A stretch of 64,000 nucleotides of DNA, taken from NCBI GenBank assembly GCA_022376925.1, contig JAIOJX010000005.1, forward strand, positions 158,239,501-158,303,500, written 5' to 3'. Numbering within the stretch: the stretch's first letter is position 1; each line of letters opens with the position of its first letter. Below the pieces are notes generated by a model. The model saw only the letters and a program-made list of their open reading frames with translations. It ran no database searches and was not told the origin of the DNA. This stretch comes from Tragulus kanchil. Lineage: Eukaryota; Chordata; Mammalia; Artiodactyla; Tragulidae. Below are positions 20,469 to 32,285 of this stretch, piece after piece. The position numbers were made by a program, and so were the translations under genes.

Positions 20469-22647
20469 ACCAGATGTCTTGAAGGGAGTTAAGAGTTTTC
20501 TGCTCATACACTTTTCACCTCCTTATCCAAATTTATGCAACAGTTCAGAGCCCACATAAAGAAAAAGCCCAAAGTGAGCAAAAGAATGTGTGTGTCCTTA
20601 GTGACACGGCTGCACAGTCTTGAAGGGAAGGAGTAGTGAGCAATCACCTTGTTTGTCTTCCTCCCTCCAGGCCGGGTTGCACAGTAAACATGTCCCAGGA
20701 TGCTCCTGGCTTGCCTCTGTTGAGAACTCTGGAGAATAGCCCTTGCTTCCTCATCTAGAGTTCTCAGAGCATGGGGGCGATGCTCAGGAGAAGGAGGGCA
20801 GCACTTGTTGGTGCTGACTGCTGTCAGATGAAAGTAACTTGTTTATATTGTTCGCCTTGCCTTCCTAATTCTCTAGGGAGTACCCGAATTCTCTGTAGGA
20901 TTTGGCAGTGGATACATAGGCCTAATAGAAACTCAGGCTGCTGGAGCTTTGAAATGTATGGTCTTTTCTCTAGGGTGTGCTGGGGTGGGGGAAGGAGCGA
21001 CTCATGGAAGCTGGGTTATTTATTCCATGTTTTCGAATCTTTTCAATTCATTTTTCCTAACTAAAATAAAAATCCCAACCTATATTATCTAATGTTGAGA
21101 CCCCAGGCTTAAACTACCAAGAGGATATGACCCCAAAGTTCGTGTTCTGACAGCACCAGTGGGCGCCTGCACCGCAGCCTCTGCCTGTTCGTAGGTGCTT
21201 CAGGTAGACTGACTGAAGGCCTCCCGTGGCAGCAGTGTGGCCAGGGCCCTGTGAGGACAGACATACCCAGTGACATTTACTGGTCAAGTTTTTAGTAAGG
21301 TGTGCCATGTGGTGTGTGTGGTCTTCAATTACAGATGCATTCAGTTTAGGATTTCTAGTCTGGTTTTGAAATTTATACCTTCACATTGCATTAATATCAT
21401 ATTCATACATTAATACTACTTCATAAATTCCTGAGGAGATGAGAAGGGAGGCCAGGGCACAATCTTCTCAGCTGTTCGTATTGTGGGTGGACCTTCACAT
21501 TTGCAGTTAAGTAAGTGGACATAGGTGGTTGTAAATTACCTACTGAGTATCAGTAATAAACATTTCTTACAAAGTTCTAAAGTGTAGTTTCAGAGTGGTG
21601 ATCATCTGGAATTGCACATATTTACCAGATGTCTTGAAGGGAGTTAAGAGTTTTCTGCTCATACACTTTTCACCTCCTTATCCAAATTTATGCAACAGTT
21701 CAGAGCCCACATAAAGAAAAAGCCCAAAGTGAGCAAAAGAATGTGTGTGTCCTTAGTGACACGGCTGCACAGTCTTGAAGGGAAGGAGTAGTGAGCAATC
21801 ACCTTGTTTGTCTTCCTCCCTCCAGGCCGGGTTGCACAGTAAACATGTCCCAGGATGCTCCTGGCTTGCCTCTGTTGAGAACTCTGGAGAATAGCCCTTG
21901 CTTCCTCATCTAGAGTTCTCAGAGCATGGGGGCGATGCTCAGGAGAAGGAGGGCAGCACTTGTTGGTGCTGACTGCTGTCAGATGAAAGTAACTTGTTTA
22001 TATTGTTCGCCTTGCCTTCCTAATTCTCTAGGGAGTACCCGAATTCTCTGTAGGATTTGGCAGTGGATACATAGGCCTAATAGAAACTCAGGCTGCTGGA
22101 GCTTTGAAATGTATGGTCTTTTCTCTAGGGTGTGCTGGGGTGGGGGAAGGAGCGACTCATGGAAGCTGGGTTATTTATTCCATGTTTTCGAATCTTTTCA
22201 ATTCATTTTTCCTAACTAAAATAAAAATCCCAACCTATATTATCTAATGTTGAGACCCCAGGCTTAAACTACCAAGAGGATATGACCCCAAAGTTCGTGT
22301 TCTGACAGCACCAGTGGGCGCCTGCACCGCAGCCTCTGCCTGTTCGTAGGTGCTTCAGGTAGACTGACTGAAGGCCTCCCGTGGCAGCAGTGTGGCCAGG
22401 GCCCTGTGAGGACAGACACACCCAGTGACATTTACTGGTCAAGTTTTTAGTAAGGTGTGCCATGTGGTGTGTGTGGTCTTCAATTACAGATGCATTCAGT
22501 TTAGGATTTCTAGTCTGGTTTTGAAATTTATACCTTCACATTGCATTAATATCATATTCATACATTAATACTACTTCATAAATTCCTGAGGAGATGAGAA
22601 GGGAGGCCAGGGCACAATCTTCTCAGCTGTTCGTATTTGTGGGTGGA
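20369..22647 (+). repeat. Tandem duplication 6 (period 1155)
   Basis: Copy 1 is about 20369-21491 and copy 2 about 21524-22647. The 32-base spacer ends in ttaagtaagtggacatagg, an exact 19-base match to sequence beyond copy 2 near 22689. Overlap with duplication 5 gives three copies of about 100 bases. No repeat family or exon is recognised in the unit. Confidence 0.95.
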
Positions 22648-24898
22648 ACATCTGATAGTCTCAGGCACTATTTCCTTAAGTCACTGCCTTAAGTAAGTGG
22701 ACATAGGCCCGTGTGAACTCAAAAGCGTATTAGAGATCCATCCATCACTTAGCAGGCGTACTTTTGCCACTGCTGGAGGTCAGGCGCTGTGCTGGGCACT
22801 TCCCTCATCTCCTGGGCTCGTTAGCTGAGCTTTCCCCATTGTCTCAGGACCAGTAGTACCTGAGGGGCCTTGATCCAAATGTAAACAGAGGCATTTGTAG
22901 ATTCTGCCATGCTTAGCTAAACCACATCTTCTCTGCGTGAGTCAGTGGCAATGACATTTATGGGAGCAATCAGCATGCTAAATTGGGGAGCACATACTAT
23001 ATAGAAAGGAGTAAGCTGGGCCTTGGTGGATAAGTAGAGATCACTCCTCCTCCCTTCAGCACGCTAGAGGGAAGTTCAAGTGTGCCTTTGAGCTGAGAAG
23101 ATCTTTGGGATGGCAGGATTGCAGCCGGCACACTCAGCCCGTCTGCTCCTTTGTTACCTTTGTGCTGGAAACAGTAACCTCACCACAGGGAGCCTGAGTG
23201 CTTTGAGCAGGTTTTGTTACAGGCTGTGCCAGGGCTCTGGCTGCCCTCTCTGATGATAAGTGTGATGTTCAGTTTGTAATGAGCACTTGCAGCTTCTGTA
23301 AACTGTGTAATACCATATAATAAGCAGTAATTTCCCACTTATCCTTAATAACAGGAGTTTTTACTTGGCTTTTAGTGATAGCCAAAATGTGGGTGGTTTT
23401 TTCTTTCCCCTCCCCTTCACCAGTGCGATGAATTTCCAGAGGCATCTTTTTTTTTCCCCACAAGATAGATTGACAAGCTGTTTTCCAAGTGTGTCCAAAA
23501 TGTGTAATAGCTAATCTTGCCTTTAAAAAGTCAAAGTCAAATAAAATGGTGCTGAAGTAGCCATTTATAATAAAATGACTCTATACATTCCTAAGCTCGT
23601 TTTAGCTGTCTCCTGGCTGTGCTCTTCCTCGGGGATGCTTTAAGCTAGCCCAATAGCTTGGATGATAAAACTGCCAAGTCTCAAGTTATTGTTTTAAATT
23701 TCCTGTAAGAGATTATATCTTAAGTATAAAGTGATAAGGCTTCCTGAGGAGATGAGAAGGGAGGCCAGGGCACAATCTTCTCAGCTGTTCGTATTTGTGG
23801 GTGGAACATCTGATAGTCTCAGGCACTATTTCCTTAAGTCACTGCCTTAAGTAAGTGGACATAGGCCCGTGTGAACTCAAAAGCGTATTAGAGATCCATC
23901 CATCACTTAGCAGGCGTACTTTTGCCACTGCTGGAGGTCAGGCGCTGTGCTGGGCACTTCCCTCATCTCCTGGGCTCGTTAGCTGAGCTTTCCCCATTGT
24001 CTCAGGACCAGTAGTACCTGAGGGGCCTTGATCCAAATGTAAACAGAGGCATTTGTAGATTCTGCCATGCTTAGCTAAACCACATCTTCTCTGCGTGAGT
24101 CAGCGGCAATGACATTTATGGGAGCAAGCAGCATGCTAAATTGGGGAGCACATACTACATAGACAGGAATAAGCTGGGCCTTGGTGGATAAGTAGAGATC
24201 ACTCCTCCTCCCTTCAGCATGCTAGAGGGAAGTTCAAGTGTGCCTTTGAGCAGAGAAGATCTTTGGGATGGCAGGGTTGCAGCCAGCACACTCAGCCCGT
24301 CTGCTCCTTTGTTACCTTTGTGCTGGAAACAGTAACCTCACCACAGGGAGCCTGAGTGCTTTGAGCAGGTTTTGTTACAGGCTGTGCCAGGGCTCTGGCT
24401 GCCCTCTCTGATGATAAGTGTGATGTTCAGTTTGTAATGAGCACTTGCAGCTTCTGTAAACTGTGTAATACCATATAATAAGCAGTAATTTCCCACTTAT
24501 CCTTAATAACAGGAGTTTTTACTTGGCTTTTAGTGATAGCCAAAATGTGGGTGGTTTTTTCTTTCCCCTCCCCTTCACCAGTGCGATGAATTTCCAGAGG
24601 CATCTTTTTTTTCCCCACAAGATAGATTGACAAGCTGTTTTCCAAGTGTGTCCAAAATGTGTAATAGCTAATCTTGCCTTTAAAAAGTCAAAGTCAAATA
24701 AAATGGTGCTGAAGTAGCCATTTATAATAAAATGACTCTATACATTCCTAAGCTCGTTTTAGCTGTCTCCTGGCTGTGCTCTTCCTCGGGGGATTAGTAG
24801 CTTGAAGCTTAGCCCAATAGCTTGGATGATAAAACTGCCAAGTCTCAAGTTATTGTTTTAAATTTCCTGTAAGAGATTATATCTTAAGTATAAAGTGA
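22583..24898 (+). repeat. Tandem duplication 7 (period 1158-1164)
   Basis: Copy 1 is about 22583-23734 and copy 2 about 23741-24898. This pair carries the most substitutions: about nine between 22950 and 23130 against 24108 and 24290. A deletion-rich patch lies near 23633-23650. The unit is unassigned AT-rich DNA. Confidence 0.95.
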
Positions 24899-26662
24899 AC
24901 TTGCCCTAGATAACTTTGGTGTCCTTCCTGGAGAGAGGAGGGAAGGCTGTTATGCTGTGTACTCTTCTTGCCTGAGTCCCACACTGTTAAGACTGTTAGG
25001 AGTTTTTTGCTCTGATTTTTTTTTTTTTGATCACTGGGAAGTCATTCCAGAAAGGAAACAGACACAGTTTTACATTGTAAACCTTCTTACCTCCATTTAA
25101 GATCATCCCTTGACTTTCCCCTGATGCTCAGAACACCGTAAAATTCAGTGTTTTTCTGTAATAAATTAAGATTACTTTTTCATCAGACTGCCTTGTCCCT
25201 TTCTGAGATATAGCTGGCATTACCTATTCATTCATTTATTTCTGTAGGCCTCTTGGTAACCACTTACCCCTATCAGATGGCTTGGGCAAGACCAGCAGCT
25301 GTTGATTTTGTGATATCAGGGAAGTCTCATGAATCATGTTGATGGGAGCCTTGATACTTCCATGATCGCTGAGCACTGCCGTTTATCTGTCACAGAGCTG
25401 GCCTTCCTGCAGATTTCTTGCCTGAGACTTCGGTGTGTCTGACTTGCTAAAGCTAGGATATCAGGAACAGTGGCAACTCAGATGCAGAAGTTGCTTAAGC
25501 TGACCTCACCTCTGAAAGAGGATTGCGCCTTTGGCACGAAAGGTTGGATTTGGTTCAGCTTCTGTAAACTGTGTAATACCATATAATAAGCAGTAATTTC
25601 CCACTTATCCTTAATAACAGGAGTTTTTACTTGGCTTTTAGTGATAGCCAAAATGTGGGTGGTTTTTTCTTTCCCCTCCCCTTCACCAGTGCGATGAATT
25701 TCCAGAGGCATCTTTTTTTTTCCCCACAAGATAGATTGACAAGCTGTTTTCCAAGTGTGTCCAAAATGTGTAATAGCTAATCTTGCCTTTAAAAAGTCAA
25801 AGTCAAATAAAATGGTGCTGAAGTAGCCATTTATAATAAAATGACTCTATACATTCCTAAGCTCGTTTTAGCTGTCTCCTGGCTGTGCTCTTCCTCGGGG
25901 GATTAGTAGCTTGAAGCTTAGCCCAATAGCTTGGATGATAAAACTGCCAAGTCTCAAGTTATTGTTTTAAATTTCCTGTAAGAGATTATATCTTAAGTAT
26001 AAAGTGAACTTGCCCTAGATAACTTTGGTGTCCTTCCTGGAGAGAGGAGGGAAGGCTATTATGCTGTGTACTCTTCTTGCCTGAGTCCCACACTGTTAAG
26101 ACTGTTAGGAGTTTTTTGCTCTGATTTTTTTTTTTTGATCACTGGGAAGTCATTCCAGAAAGGAAACAGACACGGTTTTACATTGTAAACCTTCTTACCT
26201 CCATTTAAGATCATCCCTTGACTTTCCCCTGATGCTCAGAACACCGTAAAATTCAGTGTTTTTCTGTAATAAATTAAGATTACTTTTTCATCAGACTGCC
26301 TTGTCCCTTTCTGAGATATAGCTGGCATTACCTATTCATTCATTTATTTCTGTAGGCCTCTTGGTAACCACTTACCCCTATCAGATGGCTTGGGCAAGAC
26401 CAGCAGCTGTTGATTTTGTGATATCAGGGAAGTCTCATGAATCATGTTGATGGGAGCCTTGATACTTCCATGATCGCTGAGCACTGCCGTTTATCTGTCA
26501 CAGAGCTGGCCTTCCTGCAGATTTCTTGCCTGAGACTTCGGTGTGTCTGACTTGCTAAAGCTAGGATATCAGGAACAGTGGCAACTCAGATGCAGAAGTT
26601 GCTTAAGCTGACCTCACCTCTGAAAGAGGATTGCGCCTTTTTGGCACGAAAGGTTGGATTTG
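24448..26662 (+). repeat. Tandem duplication 8 (period 1108-1110)
   Basis: Copy 1 is about 24448-25552 and copy 2 about 25556-26662. The first 450 bases are also present at 23290, so that block occurs three times. Two transitions and T-run changes separate the copies. Confidence 0.95.
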
Positions 26663-28748
26663 TTCATCAGGATGATAGATCGATCCTCTCTGCGTGCAGA
26701 ACTCTGTGTGGGATTATAAAGAAAAGAGATGGACCACTTGTCTGAAGTCTAGTTCAGAAACAACATACACGTCAAAAGACTCTTATCAGCTGGCTCCTGC
26801 CGGAAGAGCAAACTGAGGTTGAATAACTGTTTGCTTCCCATGTCTGCTTAAAAATTCACTCAAATCACAGAAATAGTGGTGTGCAGCTTATGAAGAAAGT
26901 TTTTTAGGACTTTCAGCAAGCAAGTCACACTTCTACAGAGTTAGAATGGTGATCAGCAGGGTGTGGGTGGCCGGTGTCCAGGCAGGACCCAGGCTTCTCC
27001 CAAACGCCAGCAAGTCCGGTGCTGCTCAGAAAAGTGCTGCTCACCCGTCTGGCCCATCTGCATTCCCACAGCTCTCTGTTTCTCAGATCTGAGTCCAGAT
27101 ATGGCACCTCAATGGCTCTGGGGTCTGGGGAGCTATTGTTTTGTGTTCTTCCTCCCTCAGGGCCCTCCATGAAAGGCTGCCCTGCTTGGGGAACTGAATC
27201 GACTCTGCACAAGAAATGCCGTGACTCAGGTGGAAGCAAACTTTTAATCAAACATCAGGAGAACAAACCATTTTCTACTGAAATCTCTGGAGTCGTAGTA
27301 TCACTGGTGCCCACATTTTCCAGTTGTTTACCGGGATTTGATATCTAGCTCCACAGGCTTGTCTTTGGGGTTACCTTAGATCAATGTAATTAAATTAGAA
27401 TTTAGAGTCCTATGATCCTCCTACTGAGGAATTTTACTTGGAGACCTGTCACTGCAGATCAAATGCTGTGTGTTGGCAGTCAGTCGTGATCAGAATGAGG
27501 GGCTTTTCTCCAAAGCAGATGTGGCTTGCCCCACATTTGGTTTGAATGTTATTGTTTAGCTTCTGTCAGGGTGTAGAGTGTTTGACTTTCAGGTGTGGGC
27601 AAAGCTTCTCAGCTTGTTAGAAATGATGTCACAGGCCAGTGTTCTCCTTTAGAAATGTATGCATCACATGATTTGTGAATGTTAGCACAGTGAAAAGTAA
27701 AGTTACGGGGGAAAGCTGTGGACTGAAGGAGAGGACCTAACATTTTTGCCAGTGTTGCCAGTTCCCAGCCTTTGTGCTGTTTGAAAGCAGGGCTGAGGAG
27801 GAAAAGCACCTGACAGAGAGGGAACGGAGAAGAGTGGGTAGGGAACATATACAAAAGCTGTCGTCATAATTATTACTTCTCAAATGAAGCATGCCTTCCC
27901 TTCAAGAACATCTAACATAAGTTCTTCTTGAGAAATGAAGGTTCTGGCTACAAAGAGGCCCAGTTTCAGGTTCCAGGCTCTGAAGTCTTGTCCCATCCAG
28001 CCCCATTATGCCCAGTGCCCAGGCCTGCCCTTTTCCCCTTGAGCCAGGGGCCTTTCAAGATCATTTTTCCCAAGGAGTCCTGGGCAGCACGATATGTCAG
28101 TATCGTGGGACTTCCTTGTGTGGTTTGCTTTATGCATTTGAAAACATTCTGAGAAGGGTTTCTAGTTCATCACTGGAGAGATCCATGGTACACAGAGGGA
28201 CGGTGTAAGTGTCAAATGAATACTTAAGTATTCAGACCTTCAGATGAAGTGGACATTTCAGAAAAAAAAAATAGGAAGCATGGGTTTACAGACCTCTGGT
28301 TACTGTGTTTTTCCCTTACCTGATTTCTGCCTGGTCTCCCGTGACCTTGTCCATCTGGGACACACCACAGGTCTGAGGCCATATGCTGCTAAGGTGAGCC
28401 TATCATCTCATCTTTGTCACTGACCTCTTGATCGCAAACCTTCAAGCGTGGTGACCTCAGTTACGCTGCAGCTGATGGCGCTGGGAGGCTTTCTGCAGTG
28501 GAACCCGAGCCCTCCTCCCCAACCCAGATTTCAGCAGCACTCCTCTCTCTGGAGCTGCACTTGCATGGCACAGAAATCCTGAAGGTGTGTTCTAGAAGAT
28601 CCGAGCTGGGGAACTGTGGCCGCCCCTGGCTTCTCCTCAGCCCTCCACCTGACCCTCCAGGCCCACCTGCCTCCTTTTAGGACTCGCTAGGTATCTACGT
28701 GCTGGAAGCCTGTCCAGACCTTTATCATGCAGCTCACCTTATGAGGTG
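26663..28748. other. Unique non-coding DNA, start of duplication-free stretch
   Basis: No repeat family or exon is recognised over about 2 kb. Frames of up to 124 codons near 26925-27348 are open on both strands at once and show no domain. The block from here to 33.8 kb is the longest without tandem duplication. Confidence 0.5.
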
Positions 28749-28938
28749 CAGTTAACCCTTGAACATAAGGCTTGATCTGCGTGCAGCTTATGGTCGGTCC
28801 TCTGTACCCAGAGTGCCTGCACATCCTTGGATTCTACGCATCCTAGACCCTGTAGTGCTGTGGCATTTACTACTGAAAAATATTCACATATAAATAAGTG
28901 GACTCTTGGCATTTAAACCATTGTTCGAAGGTCAGCTG
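28749..28938. mobile_element. MITE-like DNA transposon (Tigger/pogo-type TIRs)
   Basis: About 190 bases bounded by imperfect inverted repeats: cagttaacccttgaaca at the left, and at the right the reverse complement reads cagctgaccttcgaaca (14 of 17 match). The left motif is typical of mammalian Tigger-derived non-autonomous elements. The right side is followed by TA, the left is not preceded by a clean TA. No transposase remains. Confidence 0.6.
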
Positions 28939-29249
28939 TACCTACTGTGAGGTTGGTGCTATGCTAGACAAAAATCCACCTGACCACAAAGCTCAAGAAC
29001 CTGTGGTCTTGGGCTGATGCTTGCAGGGTGCCTGCCCTTCCCCAGGAAGATGGGCCTGATGGAGGAAATAGCACAGGCATGGGTATGGAAGTCTGTTTTG
29101 CATTTGTTTGTTTTAAATGTGAAGTGAATTCGAGCTTAGCCTTTATTTTCGTGACTATGTTCCTGAAGCTTTTACCAGTGTCTTGCCACCAGAAGGAAAA
29201 GTGTGCAGTATGGCACCATTAACTCACATGAATAAAGTGAAAGAGGCAA

Positions 29250-29400
29250 AATTAAAATCCCTGGACTAGAAACCAGGACGCCTGGCTCTCAGCCTTGGTT
29301 CCGTTACCAATTGGGGGTGTCCGTCAGCAGGTCCTTTACTCTCCCTGTGTCTCTGTCTCCACAGCTGGGAAACAAGGCTCAGTGGAGACTCGTGGGGCGG
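29250..29400 (+). repeat. MIR SINE
   Basis: The central MIR pattern is visible: a ggactagaaaccaggacgcc start, then ttccgttaccaattggg, then gtcctttactctccctgtgt, then cagctgggaaacaaggctc. It is ancient and diverged. Confidence 0.65.
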
Positions 29401-29989
29401 TTTTTATTTAAATAGTACAGTTTGTTGTTATATTATCAATAAAAATGTGACCAGGAAAGCTCTTTCCTTACTTTGTCCTTTTTACTTTGTTTCTTTTCAT
29501 GTCCTGTGTTTCTAAAGTTGTACTGGATAGTTTGTTGGTGGGAAGGATAAGAGATGCTGACGTACATGTGTGCTGTACACTTAAAGCATATGTGTGTGAG
29601 CTTCTGACTCTTACTTGTGAGGTGGAATCAACCCTGTAGCTGCTTCTCTGCATCTCCTTAGGCCTGGACTCCAGAATTTCCTGTCAAATACCGGGACCCA
29701 GTTGGCCATAAGGACCTCCATCTCTAGAGAAACATTTGTAACCTCAAATAATAATAACAACAAACTGAAATGTATTAAATACTTTTAAGCTTCCTGGAGA
29801 TGGAGACTGTAATGTAATGTGTATAATTAAATTATATTTGAAATATGATCATGTGGCGCAACAAACAGAAGTGCTGAAACCCAGGTCAGATAAGTTGGTG
29901 TTGAAAGACATCATTTTTTACTCCTAAAATCACTGAGAACATATCTGCCTGGAAGCCTTCTCCTAATAAACCGTTAACATCCATTAAAT
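29401..29989. other. Unassigned AT-rich DNA
   Basis: No repeat or gene recognised. An ATAATAATAACAACAA-type simple stretch lies near 29748-29764. Confidence 0.5.
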
Positions 29990-30350
29990 GTTAGCCGTGC
30001 ATTAAAAATGTCTTAATATTTGTATTTTTAGCATGGATACAGTGGTATCAGTTAAAATAATCAGCCCTTGCCTGTAATCTGAAAGTCTTATCTCTTTACT
30101 CTTGCGTTTTTAGAAGGCAGATGTTTTAAAACTGATTTGAAAATCAAATTTGCCCTTCAGTGATTTCATTTGGAAGAAACATAGAAGTAAACATTATGAA
30201 GAAGGCTTTTCAGTACATTATGCATGCAAATGTGGCAGCCAAATGCAGGTTCACAAGCGAAGGTGGATGGCTGTTCCGGTTGAGAAAGGTTGAGTTGTGT
30301 AAATGAATACAAAGGTCATCGACCCTCGGATTGTGCTTTTTTGTCATTTA
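29990..30350. promoter_or_regulatory. Candidate regulatory block with octamer
   Basis: Repeat-free AT-rich DNA with an octamer ATGCAAAT at 30224-30231 and several TTAAAA/TAAT cores. The composition is like that of conserved non-coding elements, but conservation cannot be judged from one sequence. Inference only. Confidence 0.2.
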
Positions 30351-30574
30351 GTAGCAAGGCTATATAGCTTCGTGTTTACCTCCGGAGCCACAAAGATGAA
30401 CTTGAAACGCGGGGCAGGCAATGAGTCGAGCAGTGGCTGCTGAGGCAGTCGCGGTGGGCTCTCGTCCAGCCCTCGCTCCTGGCCTCATGCTGTGCCGGAT
30501 GCAGCAGAATGGGGTTTACGTGGGACAAGGATCTTCCCAGAATTAAATATGTGCTACAAAGACAATCTCTGATA

Positions 30575-30720
30575 CCTTTGGAGGTTTGTCTGATACCCCT
30601 CAAGGGTCAGGGACTGTGTCTTTGAATCACCACAACAGGGGAGAGCCTGACATGGAGGAGGAGCTTATACATGATCCGAGGACAAATGAATGAATGAACT
30701 TATGAATGAATGAGTGGTTA
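30575..30720 (+). repeat. L2/MIR-like 3' end with (GAAT)n tail
   Basis: A gggtcagggactgtgtcttt block followed by gaatgaatgaac/gaatgaatgag is the usual L2-type 3' end with a short tetranucleotide tail. Confidence 0.45.
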
Positions 30721-30917
30721 TATTTGGGGGCAGTGTGTTATTTTCTAATGGAATTGTAACAGATTGTTCAGACTTTTAGAGTGAATTAGATAAAGATTCT
30801 CACTGCGGTAGAGCAGAAAAGGAGATTTGGGATAATCCAAACCAAATGCTTGTTCTCTGTCCTGAAGATCAAAAACTTGAGCAGGCAGAGTGGAGGTCTG
30901 CAGGTCTGAGAGAAGTG

Positions 30918-30967
30918 TGAGGAAGTGTGACCACCCTGAAGCTGAGGAAGTGTGACCACCCTGCCTG
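30918..30967. repeat. 25-bp tandem repeat, two units
   Basis: The 21-base block tgaggaagtgtgaccaccct plus g occurs at 30918-30938 and again at 30943-30963. Confidence 0.9.
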
Positions 30968-31834
30968 AAATCTGCATTAAACCCCAGCTGGCCCAGCTCC
31001 GCAGTAGGCCAATTCAGGAAGAGGACTCTGGGAAAGGCTTGCTGGAGTGGGCGGCCTCAGCCTGAGCTTTAGCGGGAAGCCCGACCTCTTTATGTGATTC
31101 TAATCCAGGCTCCAGAGAGACTCATTTAAAAAGGCCTCATTAACGGAACTGCAGCTTCAGAGTCCAGTGACAGTCGGGATCCTTCTGGGAAGAGCTTTGT
31201 GCTACACTGCGTCTTACTGTATCTTTTATCTCGTTTCTGTTGAAGACTCTGTATTTATCTCGGGTTTCTTGGGGAATGTGATGAAAACTTCTGGGGGCCC
31301 TTCTCCTCCAGTTTCCCCCCTCCTTCCCTGCTGGAAGTGTTCAGACTGGTGAGAGGCCTGTGCTGTTCATAACCTTTGCTGCTTGTTGTTTTAGCAGACT
31401 CCTCCGCCCAAGCAGGCAAGACTGGGGTTGCCTCTTGTTTAAAACTGCTGGTGGCTCCCAGAGTTTTGCCTAGACGCTGTTTTCTGAGTACATCTAGCTG
31501 ATGTTATTGATGTATCTCTAACCATTAGAAAGTGTAAAAGGGCTTTCTTCCAACAAATAAATTGAGCACCACTGTATGTGAGGCACAGACTCAGTGCTGC
31601 CTTCCTACTTGCTGTCCTGTTACCAGGCTCAAGGGGAGAGTTCACGGAACTCTTTCCTGCATCGTGGAAAGTGGATTTCTTACATTATCAGCCTCCATCA
31701 TCTTGCCTCCCTTGTAAGACAAGACTCTTTGCCACCTCAACAAGCAAATAAGAATTTCGTATTTCACAAAAACAGTAAGAGAGGTTCTCTGGCTTAAGAA
31801 CTTTGTCATTTGGTGCATAAAAAAGAAGTGCGCT
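30968..31834. other. Unassigned non-coding DNA
   Basis: No repeat family or exon recognised. Confidence 0.5.
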
Positions 31835-32285
31835 TACATAACGGGATATGATTCAGCCATGAGAAAGGAGGGTATTCTGCCCATTGTGACAGAGCAGATA
31901 GATACTGAGCACAGTGTGCTGTAAGATAAGTCAGACAGAGAGAAGTTCCGTGTGATCCGCTCAGCTTTGGGATTTAAAAAGGTCAAATCTGCCAAAGAAA
32001 CAAACCCCAGATAGTAAAATGGTGGTTAGCAGGGGATTGAGGGTGAAGGGTAAGACTAATGGTGTTTAAGAGTATAAACTTGTAATGAAGAGTAAATAAG
32101 CCATAGAGATCCTGTGCACAGTATAATGAATATAGACAATAATATTGTACTTAATTATGTAATGTGATAAATATTGCCATAAAGGCAATCTTATTACAAT
32201 AAATAAATGCATCAAAGTAACATACTTTAAACTTACACAGTGTTACATGTCATAACTATTCAATTAAAAATATGTTAAAAGGAAA
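31835..32285 (+). repeat. L1 3' untranslated region, sense
   Basis: The gggatatgattcagccatga start, the aagtcagacagagagaag block and a cataactattcaattaaaa end follow an L1M-type 3' region. This is the same element type as at 2785-3235 but in the opposite orientation. Confidence 0.8.

Noticed and set aside
18255..26662. A satellite or higher-order tandem array
   Set aside because: The neighbouring units are unrelated in sequence. Only the spacing is similar, so it is not a monomer-based satellite.
30300..30370. Start of a CDS or promoter around the tatatagc sequence
   Set aside because: No open frame or GC-rich promoter context follows, and the motif is common in AT-rich DNA.
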